The translations under genes and the position numbers were made by a program. This document shows positions 56,694-64,000 of a stretch of 64,000 nt of DNA, piece by piece (position 1 is the first letter of the stretch; each line of letters begins with the position of its first letter). Source of the stretch: Nitrosococcus watsonii C-113 (lineage in GTDB: Bacteria > Pseudomonadota > Gammaproteobacteria > Nitrosococcales > Nitrosococcaceae). The notes under the pieces are model-generated. The model saw nothing but the letters and a program-made list of their open reading frames with translations. It did no database searches and was not told where the DNA came from. The stretch covers positions 2,944,001 to 3,008,000 of the forward strand of contig NC_014315.1 of the NCBI RefSeq assembly GCF_000143085.1, in the 5' to 3' direction.

Positions 56694-57695
56694 ATGAGAT
56701 CAGTCATCAAACTTTCGCCCATGGGCATCGCATCTGTAGTGCTGACGCTCGCCATGACCGTTGCCCACGCCACCGACCCGCTGCCATCCTGGAACGACGG
56801 CGAAGCCAAGTCAGCCATTATCGAATTTGTTCAGCGCATCACCCGTAAGAATTCGCCGGATTTCGTGCCGGAACCAGAACGTATTGCAGTATTCGACAAC
56901 GATGGCACCTTGTGGGCCGAACAGCCCCTGTATTTCCAACTCATCTTCGCGCTAGATCGCGTCAAGGCGCTGGCGCCAAAACATCCTGAATGGAAGAGCA
57001 AGGAACCCTTCGCTTCGCTGCTGAAGGGCGATGTGAAAACCGCGCTTGCGGGGGGCGAGCACGCAGCTCTCGAGATCATGAGGGCTACCCACGCGGGCAC
57101 CACCGCGGCCCAGTTTGAAAAAATCGTGAAGACATGGATCGCCACCGCGCGGCATCCAACGGCCGGCCAGCCCTATACCAACATGGTCTATCAACCGATG
57201 CTGGAGGTACTGGGCCACCTCCGCGCCCATGGTTTCAAGACCTTCATTGTTTCCGGCGGCGGCGTCGAATTCATGCGCCCGTGGGTCAATGAAGTTTATG
57301 GCATACCACCGGAGCAGGTGATTGGAAGCAGTATTAAAACGAAGTTCGAAATGCAGAACGGCAACCCGGTATTGATCCGTCTGCCGGAAATCAACTTCAT
57401 TGACGATAAGGCAGGCAAACCGGTAGCGATCAACCAGCATATCGGCCGCCGCCCTATCGCAGCGTTTGGGAATTCCGATGGGGACTTGCAAATGCTGCAG
57501 TGGACCACGGCCGGGGAGGGACCGCGATTGGCGCTCTACGTTCACCACACCGATGGCGAGCGCGAATGGGCCTATGATCGCAAATCCAAGATCGGCCGAT
57601 TGGACAAGGGCCTCGACGAAGCACAGACGAAAGGTTGGACGGTTGTCGATATGAAAAAAGACTGGAAGGTCATCTACCAGAGCAAGGCCCAATAG
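56694..57695 (+). CDS. Exported HAD-superfamily phosphatase (SerB-like)
   Basis: 333 residues from ATG 56694: signal peptide (1-27, ending AHA), then HAD motif I VFDNDGTLW (Asp68, Asp70), motif II FIVSGGGVEFM, motif III Lys region, and motif IV AFGNSDGDLQMLQW. Phosphoserine-phosphatase-like HADs of this exported type are linked with sulfatase/DUF1254 genes; the substrate is unknown. An in-frame ATG at 56631 lies inside the palindrome and is not used. Confidence 0.88.
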   Translation: MRSVIKLSPMGIASVVLTLAMTVAHATDPLPSWNDGEAKSAIIEFVQRITRKNSPDFVPEPERIAVFDNDGTLWAEQPLYFQLIFALDRVKALAPKHPEWKSKEPFASLLKGDVKTALAGGEHAALEIMRATHAGTTAAQFEKIVKTWIATARHPTAGQPYTNMVYQPMLEVLGHLRAHGFKTFIVSGGGVEFMRPWVNEVYGIPPEQVIGSSIKTKFEMQNGNPVLIRLPEINFIDDKAGKPVAINQHIGRRPIAAFGNSDGDLQMLQWTTAGEGPRLALYVHHTDGEREWAYDRKSKIGRLDKGLDEAQTKGWTVVDMKKDWKVIYQSKAQ

Positions 57696-57785
57696 AATTT
57701 GAGCTCGCCGCTGGGAAATAGCGCACCGGCGGGTGATAGACTTCGCTTCATGTAGTGAAATTATGAAATACGCCAGAGGCTGTCA

Positions 57786-60068
57786 TTGAATTCAAATATT
57801 TGGAACCTTCTTGGGAATACGTCCCAAGCTACTTACCTGTTTCTCGCGCTAGCCATGGCGTGCCTGACCGCGTGCAATAACCCGGATGAAAACCTACAAA
57901 GTGAAAGTAAGCAGACAACAGTAACGCCGCAGCCTTTACCTAAACCTCACTATGTGGGCGGAAAGCATTGCCAGAGCTGTCATGGGAGCCAATATGCTGA
58001 CTGGCAAGGCTCCCATCACGATCTCGCCATGCAGGAAATCAATGATGAATCCGTATTGGGGGATTTTAACCATGCCCAGTTTGAATACGCTGGCGTCACC
58101 ACCGAATTCTTTCGAGAAAACGGCCAGTTTATGATTCGAACGGAGGGACCCAATGGAGCACTGAAGACCTATCCGGTTGCTTATACATTCGGTGTCTACC
58201 CGCTGCAACAATATTTACTGGCATTACCTGGCGGCCGGCTTCAAGCTTTTGGTATTGCCTGGGACTCAAGGCCAGAGGAGGAAGGAGGTCAGCGCTGGTT
58301 TCATCTTTATCCCAATGAGCAAGTATCCCCTCAAGACCCTTTGCATTGGACGAAGCATAGCCAGAATTGGAACTTTATGTGCGCCGAGTGCCATTCCACC
58401 CATCTGGAAAAAAATTACCGGCCCAGAGGGCGAACCTACAACACCCAATGGTCAGACATCGACGTATCCTGCGAAGCTTGCCACGGTCCCGCATCCAACC
58501 ATTTATTATGGGCGAAGGAGGAACGCAGCCCAAAATACCGCTTTGATGGCAACAAAGGCTTAACGCACCTATTCAATGAACGGGAAGGCGTACACTGGAG
58601 TATTAATAAGGTCACGGGCCAACCGCAGCGCAGCCAAGCACGGCCAACAGCAACAGAAATCCAAGTATGCGCGGCTTGCCATTCACGCCGCAGTCAATTT
58701 TTTGAGGATGATCGACACGGCCAACCATTACTGGCAAGTTTTCTGCCGTCTACCTTGGAGTCGCAGTTGTACTACAGTGATGGCCAGATTCACGATGAGG
58801 TCTACGTCTATGGATCTTTTTTACAAAGCAAAATGTATCAGGCCGGCGTCACCTGTAGCGACTGCCATAATCCCCACGCCTTATCACTCAAAGCGCCAGG
58901 CGAGCAGGTCTGCTTACAGTGTCATACAGCAAAGTACGCATCGCAACAACATCACCACCATAAAGCCCATAAAAATAGCCCCCAGTGTGTAGATTGTCAC
59001 ATGCCCAGTAAATATTTTATGGTCATCGATGAACGCAGAGATCACAGTTTCCGCATCCCCCGGCCGGATCTTTCTGCCACCTTAGGCGTGCCCAATACCT
59101 GCAATAGCTGCCACTCCGAGCAATCCGCCCCATGGGCCGCGCAGCATCTCGAAGACTGGTATGGCCAACCTAATCCAGGCTCTCAACCATTTGCCGAGGT
59201 TTTCTCCGCGGCGCGAAACGGCCGTAGCGATGCCAAGCCATCTTTACAGGCGTTAGCCGTGGACACAACCCAGCCAGCCATTATTCGGGCCACGGCCGCT
59301 CGGTTGCTGGAATCTTACTTGGATCAAGACGTACTTAAAACATTGAGCGCCTGCCTGCAGGATTCCGATCCCCTCGTACGGGTATCCGCAACGCAGGCGC
59401 TCAGCGTCAACACACTGCCAGCAGAACTACGCTGGCAAATACTTAAACCGCTTTTATATGATTCCATAAAGATGGTCAGAGTCATGGTAGCGGAGCAACT
59501 TTCTGATATCCCTCGTGGCCATCTCTCACCGGATGATCAACACTTACTACAACAAGCCACCCAAGAATATCTCGCCTCCCAGGCGCATAATGCCGATAGT
59601 CCCCAATCTCAACTCAATAGGGGGCTTTTCTCCCTGCATCAAGGTAACGTTAACGAAGCGCTCAACCATTACCAGGAAGCTATCGCTTTAGACGATACTT
59701 GGCTGCCAGCCTACGTCAATCTGGCGGATTTATATCGTTTAATGGAACAAGACGATAAAGGCAAAGCAGTTTTGCAAGATGCCTTACAACGCTTTCCAGA
59801 CTCTGCCGATGTACACTACAGTTTAGGATTGTTATTTGTTCGCCAACTGAACCAGCCGGAGGGGTTGAAGCACCTGAAAAAGGCTGCTCAATTAGCGCCA
59901 CAAAATGCGAGATACCAATATGTCTATGCCGTGGGTTTACATAGCGCGGGCCAAATAAAAGAGGCGCTATGGGTAACACGAGCCGCGTTACAAAATCATC
60001 AGACCAATGATCTAATCAGACTAGAGCAACAACTGGACACTGAGCTGACCCACCATAACACTCAGTAA
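57786..60068 (+). CDS. Lipid-anchored octaheme cytochrome c with HEAT and TPR repeats
   Basis: 760 residues. TTG start at 57786 with GAGG six bases upstream; no usable ATG leaves a signal peptide. Lipobox LTAC (Cys30). Eight CXXCH haem sites: CQSCH (62-66), CAECH, CEACH, CAACH, CSDCH, CLQCH, CVDCH and CNSCH, all before about residue 455. Then HEAT-like repeats (PAIIRATAARLLESYLD and DSDPLVRVSATQALSVN) and TPRs (GNVNEALNHYQEAIALDDTW; FPDSADVHYSLGLLFVRQLN). It probably carries electrons in the periplasm while docking a partner via the repeats; donor and acceptor unknown. Confidence 0.93.
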   Translation: MNSNIWNLLGNTSQATYLFLALAMACLTACNNPDENLQSESKQTTVTPQPLPKPHYVGGKHCQSCHGSQYADWQGSHHDLAMQEINDESVLGDFNHAQFEYAGVTTEFFRENGQFMIRTEGPNGALKTYPVAYTFGVYPLQQYLLALPGGRLQAFGIAWDSRPEEEGGQRWFHLYPNEQVSPQDPLHWTKHSQNWNFMCAECHSTHLEKNYRPRGRTYNTQWSDIDVSCEACHGPASNHLLWAKEERSPKYRFDGNKGLTHLFNEREGVHWSINKVTGQPQRSQARPTATEIQVCAACHSRRSQFFEDDRHGQPLLASFLPSTLESQLYYSDGQIHDEVYVYGSFLQSKMYQAGVTCSDCHNPHALSLKAPGEQVCLQCHTAKYASQQHHHHKAHKNSPQCVDCHMPSKYFMVIDERRDHSFRIPRPDLSATLGVPNTCNSCHSEQSAPWAAQHLEDWYGQPNPGSQPFAEVFSAARNGRSDAKPSLQALAVDTTQPAIIRATAARLLESYLDQDVLKTLSACLQDSDPLVRVSATQALSVNTLPAELRWQILKPLLYDSIKMVRVMVAEQLSDIPRGHLSPDDQHLLQQATQEYLASQAHNADSPQSQLNRGLFSLHQGNVNEALNHYQEAIALDDTWLPAYVNLADLYRLMEQDDKGKAVLQDALQRFPDSADVHYSLGLLFVRQLNQPEGLKHLKKAAQLAPQNARYQYVYAVGLHSAGQIKEALWVTRAALQNHQTNDLIRLEQQLDTELTHHNTQ

Positions 60069-60124
60069 CACGCCTGTAACGATGGCGGACGAAATAATCA
60101 GCATAGTGAGAAGCCCTGTTTTCA

Positions 60125-62029
60125 ATGCTAAGTTTTACCAATATTTCCCTGCGGCGCGGCTCCCGCCTGCTCTTCGAGAGTTTTAATCTTGCCATTCATC
60201 CCGGGCAAAGGGTTGGCCTCACCGGCGCCAATGGCTGTGGCAAATCCAGTTTATTCGATTTGATTTTAGGTCGACTCCAACCGGACGCGGGAGAATTTGA
60301 CCGGCCCTCTCAATGGGTACTTGCCCATGTGGCTCAGGAAACGCCAGCGGTAGACAGTTCCGCCCTTGACTACGTCCTGGACGGCGACCGGGAACTGCGC
60401 CTTCTCCAGTCCGATTTGGAAAGAGCCGAGCAGGCAGACGATGGCACCGTCCAGGGCATGCTTCATGCCCGCATTGAGGCCATCGGCGGCTATACGGCCC
60501 CGGTCCGGGCGGCAAAGCTCATGCACGGTTTAGGCTTTACTGCCGCGCAAGAGTCCCTGCCGGTACGGACCTTTTCCGGCGGCTGGCGGATGCGGCTCAA
60601 TCTTGCTCAAGCCCTCATGTGCCGCTCTGACTTGCTGCTTTTGGACGAACCTACCAACCATCTGGATCTAGATGCCGTATTATGGCTAGAAGAGTGGCTG
60701 AGCACTTACCCTGGCACGCTCCTATTGATCTCCCATGACCGGGAACTGCTCGACCAGGTGGTGAGCCATATTGCCCATATCGAAAATAAAACCGTCAGCT
60801 ACTACCGGGGTAATTACGCCGCCTTTGAACGGCAACGGGGCGAGCAATTGGCCCAACAGCAGGCTGCTTACCAAAAGCAGCAGCGGGAAATCGCTCATAT
60901 CCAACACTTCGTTGACCGTTTTCGCGCCAAAGCAAGCAAAGCGCGCCAGGCCCAGAGCCGGCTAAAGGCTCTGCAACGAATGGCGCAGGTAGCGTCTGCT
61001 CATGTCGCTTCCCCCTTTTATTTTACCTTGCCACCTCCTGAAAAACTGCCCGCTGCACTACTATGCCTTCGACAGGTAGCCATGGGGTATGAACAACAAG
61101 CAGTGTTGTCCCAAGTTAACCTAGACTTGGCGCCAGGGGATCGGATTGGTTTGCTGGGGCCGAATGGAGCAGGCAAATCCACCTTCATTAAATCCCTTGC
61201 AGGGGAGTTGCCACCCCAAGCCGGGACCATAGAGAAAGCGCCCGATTTAGTCATCGGCTACTTCGCCCAGCATCAAGTAGAGCAACTCCGCGCCCAGGAA
61301 ACCCCACTCCAGCACCTACAGGCATTGACACCCCCAGTCCCTGAAAAAAATCTACGGAATTTCCTTGGCGGTTTCAACTTCCAGGGGGAAGCCCTAGCGC
61401 CCGTGGGTTCCTTTTCCGGGGGAGAAAAAGCCCGCCTGGCCTTGGCTTTGCTAGTCTACCAGCGTCCTAACTTGCTGCTGCTGGATGAACCCACTAATCA
61501 CCTTGACCTGGAAATGCGGTATGCCCTGACCTCTGCCTTGCAGGATTTTGAAGGCGCCATGATCCTGGTCTCCCACGACCGTCATCTCCTGCGCAGCACG
61601 GCGGACACCTTGTGGCTAGTCGCTCATCATACCGCCGCCCCCTTTGATGGAGATTTGGAAGACTATCAGCAATGGCTTCAACAGCGCCGTAGCGATATTG
61701 GGGAAAACACCCACGGCAAGCCAACCGAATTCCAACCTACCACCGGCCGCAAGGAACGCCGGCGACGAGAGGCGGAACAGCGGCGCCTGTTGCAGCCTTT
61801 GCGAAAAAAGCTTAAGGAGATTGAAAAGACACTGGAAAAATTACAAGCTACAAAAGTGGCTCTCGACCAACAGCTCGCCATTACTGATTTATACCAAGAT
61901 CCCCAGCAAAAAGAACGGCTCAAGGCTCTTCTTATGGAGCAGGCCCGTCTTCGGGATGCTCTCCTTGAGGCGGAAGAAAAATGGCTACTAGCCACTGAGG
62001 ATCTGGAAGCCGCCGAACAAGGAGGCTAA
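60125..62029 (+). CDS. ABC-F ATPase, YheS-like
   Basis: Soluble tandem ABC protein acting on ribosomes rather than membranes. 634 residues: first ABC with Walker A GANGCGKSS, signature FSGGWRMRLNLAQAL and Walker B LLLLDEPTNHLDLDAVLWLE; the linker/arm region (about 240-300); second ABC with GPNGAGKST, SGGEKARLALALL and LLLLDEPTNHLDLEMRYALT; then a charged coiled-coil C-terminus (about 545-634). The order and C-terminal coil resemble YheS/Uup-type ABC-F; E. coli YheS is the closest guess. Confidence 0.93.
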   Translation: MLSFTNISLRRGSRLLFESFNLAIHPGQRVGLTGANGCGKSSLFDLILGRLQPDAGEFDRPSQWVLAHVAQETPAVDSSALDYVLDGDRELRLLQSDLERAEQADDGTVQGMLHARIEAIGGYTAPVRAAKLMHGLGFTAAQESLPVRTFSGGWRMRLNLAQALMCRSDLLLLDEPTNHLDLDAVLWLEEWLSTYPGTLLLISHDRELLDQVVSHIAHIENKTVSYYRGNYAAFERQRGEQLAQQQAAYQKQQREIAHIQHFVDRFRAKASKARQAQSRLKALQRMAQVASAHVASPFYFTLPPPEKLPAALLCLRQVAMGYEQQAVLSQVNLDLAPGDRIGLLGPNGAGKSTFIKSLAGELPPQAGTIEKAPDLVIGYFAQHQVEQLRAQETPLQHLQALTPPVPEKNLRNFLGGFNFQGEALAPVGSFSGGEKARLALALLVYQRPNLLLLDEPTNHLDLEMRYALTSALQDFEGAMILVSHDRHLLRSTADTLWLVAHHTAAPFDGDLEDYQQWLQQRRSDIGENTHGKPTEFQPTTGRKERRRREAEQRRLLQPLRKKLKEIEKTLEKLQATKVALDQQLAITDLYQDPQQKERLKALLMEQARLRDALLEAEEKWLLATEDLEAAEQGG

Positions 62030-62041
62030 AACCCAATACCC

Positions 62042-62069
62042 CTTGAAAGCGGGCAAATCATCCCCATTT
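62042..62069 (+). promoter_or_regulatory. Sigma32-type heat-shock promoter
   Basis: CTTGAAA (62042-62048), 13 bases, CCCCATTT (62062-62069) match the E. coli sigma32 consensus (CTTGAAA, 11-16 bases, CCCCATNT) exactly. It lies 75 bases before the first hsp20 gene, giving the right leader length. Confidence 0.85.
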
Positions 62070-62143
62070 CTTCTCTTAAGTGGAAGCCGGTAACCGCGCT
62101 TCCGAGCGGATTAGAAAACTTTATCGCAGGAGAAAAATAGAAA

Positions 62144-62590
62144 ATGGCCATTAGACATTATGAGTCCTTTGACCTACTCAACCAATTGCAAAGAGAAGTC
62201 AATCGTCTCTTTGAGGGAAACACCCCCCAACATCCTCAAACTGAAGGAGAGCTTGCCACGAGCGATTGGGCCCCCGCTGTGGATATCAAGGAAGAAGCGG
62301 ACCGATTCGTTATTTATGCCGACGTGCCTGGTGTCGAGTCCAAGGATATCGAGGTGACTTTGGACAATGGCACCCTCACCCTCAAGGGCCATCGTCAATC
62401 CAGCAAAAACCAGGAGCAACGGGGCTATAAGCGGGTGGAGCGGGTCAGCGGCAGCTTTTTACGGCGCTTTGCCCTGCCCAATACGGTGGATGCCGCCAAA
62501 GTCAGCGCCCGTTCTCAAAACGGCGTCCTTGAGCTGGTGATCCCCAAAAGCCAACAGGCCCAGAGCCGCAAGATTACCGTGGAAGGATAA
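62144..62590 (+). CDS. Small heat-shock protein, Hsp20 family
   Basis: ATP-independent chaperone that holds unfolding proteins. 148 residues: short N-terminus, then the alpha-crystallin domain (about 42-145): WAPAVDIKEEADRFVIYADV, PGVESKDIEVTLDNGTLTLK, RVSGSFLRRFALPNTVDAAK and NGVLELVIPKSQQAQSRKIT, including the GVL motif. A perfect sigma32 promoter lies upstream, so it is heat-induced. A second related gene follows 75 bases on. Confidence 0.95.
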   Translation: MAIRHYESFDLLNQLQREVNRLFEGNTPQHPQTEGELATSDWAPAVDIKEEADRFVIYADVPGVESKDIEVTLDNGTLTLKGHRQSSKNQEQRGYKRVERVSGSFLRRFALPNTVDAAKVSARSQNGVLELVIPKSQQAQSRKITVEG

Positions 62591-62664
62591 AACCAGGAAA
62601 CCAATACCAAGGGACCGTTACTATGACGGCAATGATAGTCTCTAAACATTAAGGAGTGATGACG

Positions 62665-63165
62665 ATGTCCCCCCTAGAACAGCTCCATAAGGGTGCCTCC
62701 CGCGCTTGGGATTACCTTACCGAGGGTTGGCATCACCTGCGGGAAAGAGCGAACCAGGCTCTTACCCGGTTTACACCGGCAACCCAAGGAGGGCGCCTGG
62801 AAACAGTGGAAGACCAGGTCATGGAAAACGCTTCCCGCTGGGGGCTCTTGGCGGCCGAAATCAAGGAGGATGATAAGGCCGTGACCGTTCGCTTAGAAGC
62901 CCCTGGCATGGAAGTTGGCGATTTTGATATCGAGGTAATGGATAATGCCCTGGTGGTCCGGGGAGAAAAACGGGTAGAACGGGAGCAAAGCGATGGCCGC
63001 TACTATGTGATGGAGCGGGCCTATGGACGTTTTGAGCGAGTCCTGCCACTGCCCGCTGAAGTCACGGAAAGCGAAGCACACGCCAAGTACCGTCGGGGCG
63101 TGCTTTGGATTTCCCTGCCAAAAACACGGCAAATAAAACACCGTGTCGAAGTAAAAACTGGCTAA
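62665..63165 (+). CDS. Second Hsp20-like protein
   Basis: 166 residues from ATG 62665, which has AGGAG eight bases upstream (ATG 62659 and GTG 62656 are too close). A longer N-terminal arm (RAWDYLTEGWHHLRERANQA) precedes an alpha-crystallin domain: AAEIKEDDKAVTVRLEAPGM, EVGDFDIEVMDNALVVRGEK, GRFERVLPLPAEVT, YRRGVLWISLPKTRQ. The GVL-type motif is kept as RRGVLWI. Likely co-transcribed with the upstream hsp20 from the sigma32 promoter. Confidence 0.92.
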   Translation: MSPLEQLHKGASRAWDYLTEGWHHLRERANQALTRFTPATQGGRLETVEDQVMENASRWGLLAAEIKEDDKAVTVRLEAPGMEVGDFDIEVMDNALVVRGEKRVEREQSDGRYYVMERAYGRFERVLPLPAEVTESEAHAKYRRGVLWISLPKTRQIKHRVEVKTG

Positions 63166-63204
63166 ATCATGGCACGCGCTTAGCCTTAGTCCGGCAATAA
63201 TATA

Positions 63205-63235
63205 AACGGCGCCTCTAGCAGAAGGGGGCGCCGTT
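63205..63235 (+). terminator. Hairpin after the hsp20 pair
   Basis: aacggcgcc (63205-63213) and ggcgccgtt (63227-63235) pair perfectly around 13 bases. Only a weak A/T tail follows; probable operon end and possibly shared with the convergent LysM remnant. Confidence 0.6.
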
Positions 63236-63248
63236 CAAATACCTGCAC

Positions 63249-63428
63249 TCACCTTCCATCGTTCGTCTCCTCAATGCTTGAAGGTAATTGAATAACCTGG
63301 CCTACCAGTATTTGGTCGGGATTCTGAATAGCTGGGTTTGCCTGCAATACCGCAACGAATAACTTCCAGTTCACGGTGCCATATTCCACAAACGCAATGA
63401 TACGCAAACTTTGATCTACAAAGCTGGG
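63249..63428 (-). pseudogene. C-terminal remnant of a LysM-domain protein
   Basis: Minus-strand frame reads SFVDQSLRIIAFVEYGTVNW, KLFVAVLQANPAIQNPDQIL, VGQVIQLPSSIEETNDGR and stop. The ANPxIxNPDQIxVGQVIxLP pattern is a LysM peptidoglycan-binding repeat. It is cut at about 63428, where IS630-type sequence begins, so only the end of the gene survives. Confidence 0.7.
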
Positions 63429-63563
63429 CGCACACTCAAATATTTACCCGCTTATTCACCCGTTCTTAACCCAATCGAACAAAAATGGGCACACGCCAAA
63501 ACTATAAGACAACGAATACAAGTTACGATCGATAACCTGTTTAAATTGAAGCAATTTATATGA
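63424..63563 (+). pseudogene. C-terminal remnant of an IS630-family transposase
   Basis: Codons AGRTLKYLPAYSPVLNPIEQ then KWAHAKTIRQRIQVTIDNLF and stop carry the PAYSP-x-LNPIE-x-KWA motif with the last catalytic Glu of the IS630 DDE domain. Only about 46 codons remain, joined directly to the LysM remnant. It differs from the IS630-type element at 10.65-11.47 kb. Confidence 0.7.
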
Positions 63564-64000
63564 CGGAGGCTATATTTACCGAATAGCTGCCACCGCTTCT
63601 GTTCTGGAAGCTAGGGCGTACACTGGTCGAAGCCGATACCGCCATGGAATTACCCGTCCAATCGTTTCGTGATTATCGTTGCTAGTCAACTGCATCTTAA
63701 GCGCGATCAGGCGGTTGAAAAATCCGTGGATACACCATGCTTAAGATAGATTATTAAGCGCTATTTCTCGCGTATCCGGATTGATAAACTGTTTTTGAAG
63801 TCGATAACTGGTGTGGTTTTTTTAACGCTTCATGGCCTCTCAGTTGTGAGCCTAGCGATGAGAAGCGTTTCTTATGAGTCGTTCGACAACACGTTTAACA
63901 ATGTGAATGCTGACGCAAATATGGATAGTCATGTGTGCCTACTTGCTGCTGGACTAGATCAAAGAGACCGCAGCCTTCAGCAAATAACCCGCCTGTTAAA
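63564..64000. other. Right-edge DNA with no assigned gene
   Basis: Frequent stops in all frames; a plus-strand stretch near 63620-63690 reads ARAYTGRSRYRHGITRPIVS, which may be another transposase-like scrap, but this is too short to call. Nothing else seen. Confidence 0.4.

Overview
The window looks like a chromosomal segment of a marine, autotrophic gammaproteobacterium of the Chromatiales, most like Nitrosococcus (an ammonia oxidiser). This is inference from gene content: a red-type (form IC-like) RuBisCO operon with its CbbX activase, a cytochrome P460 family protein, a lipid-anchored octaheme cytochrome c, and a sucrose-phosphate-phosphatase-like enzyme. No rRNA, tRNA, CRISPR array or prophage was seen. 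The coding sequence is dense and chromosomal, broken by a few decayed, IS-scarred patches.

Layout. 1-2.8 kb: 3'-truncated GGDEF/EAL c-di-GMP enzyme. 3.0-7.5 kb: divergent cbbR and cbbL-cbbS-cbbX plus a small unknown gene. 7.7-12.8 kb: a decaying metal/siderophore patch, with a broken RND adaptor, an intact BNR-repeat (sialidase-like) protein and TlpA-type thioredoxin, and a TonB receptor cut up by an IS630-type and an IS5-type element; a CIA30 remnant follows. 13-17 kb: cytochrome P460, glpK, glpD. 17.1-18.4 kb: tandem duplicate DUF1269-like proteins. 18.6-28 kb: small P-loop ATPase and homoserine O-acyltransferase, MBL hydrolase, Sel1 protein, tRNA acetyltransferase TmcA, aconitase. 28.3-32.3 kb: a two-gene cassette of a winged-helix-like protein and a two-headed AAA/HerA-like ATPase with no named function, followed by a strong terminator. 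32.7-38.3 kb: TRL lipoprotein, Na+/alanine symporter, cyclotransferase, and a metY gene split by about 0.9 kb of foreign DNA. 38.4-45.6 kb: YpfJ peptidase, ackA-xfp, a HAD phosphatase fused to a YcgL domain, YihY. 45.9-51.7 kb: pqiABC lipid-transport operon, exported protein, msrB-apbE. 52.2-57.7 kb: broken outer-membrane protein, DUF1254 protein, arylsulfatase, HAD phosphatase. 57.8-63.2 kb: octaheme TPR cytochrome, ABC-F protein, two small heat-shock proteins behind a sigma32-type promoter. 63.2-64 kb: LysM remnant joined to an IS630 remnant, then unassigned DNA.

How it fits together. CbbR/CbbLSX fix CO2. AckA/Xfp could drain xylulose-5-P or fructose-6-P from the Calvin cycle to acetyl-P, acetate and ATP. 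GlpK/GlpD feed glycerol into triose phosphate and quinol. PqiABC, YihY and the lipoproteins belong to the envelope. Methionine synthesis keeps an acyltransferase while metY is split. The items most worth a second look are the winged-helix/two-headed ATPase cassette, the insertion in metY (carrying the end of a family X DNA polymerase gene and an orphan gene), the phosphatase-YcgL fusion, and the aconitase with Ser at a usual cluster-ligand position.
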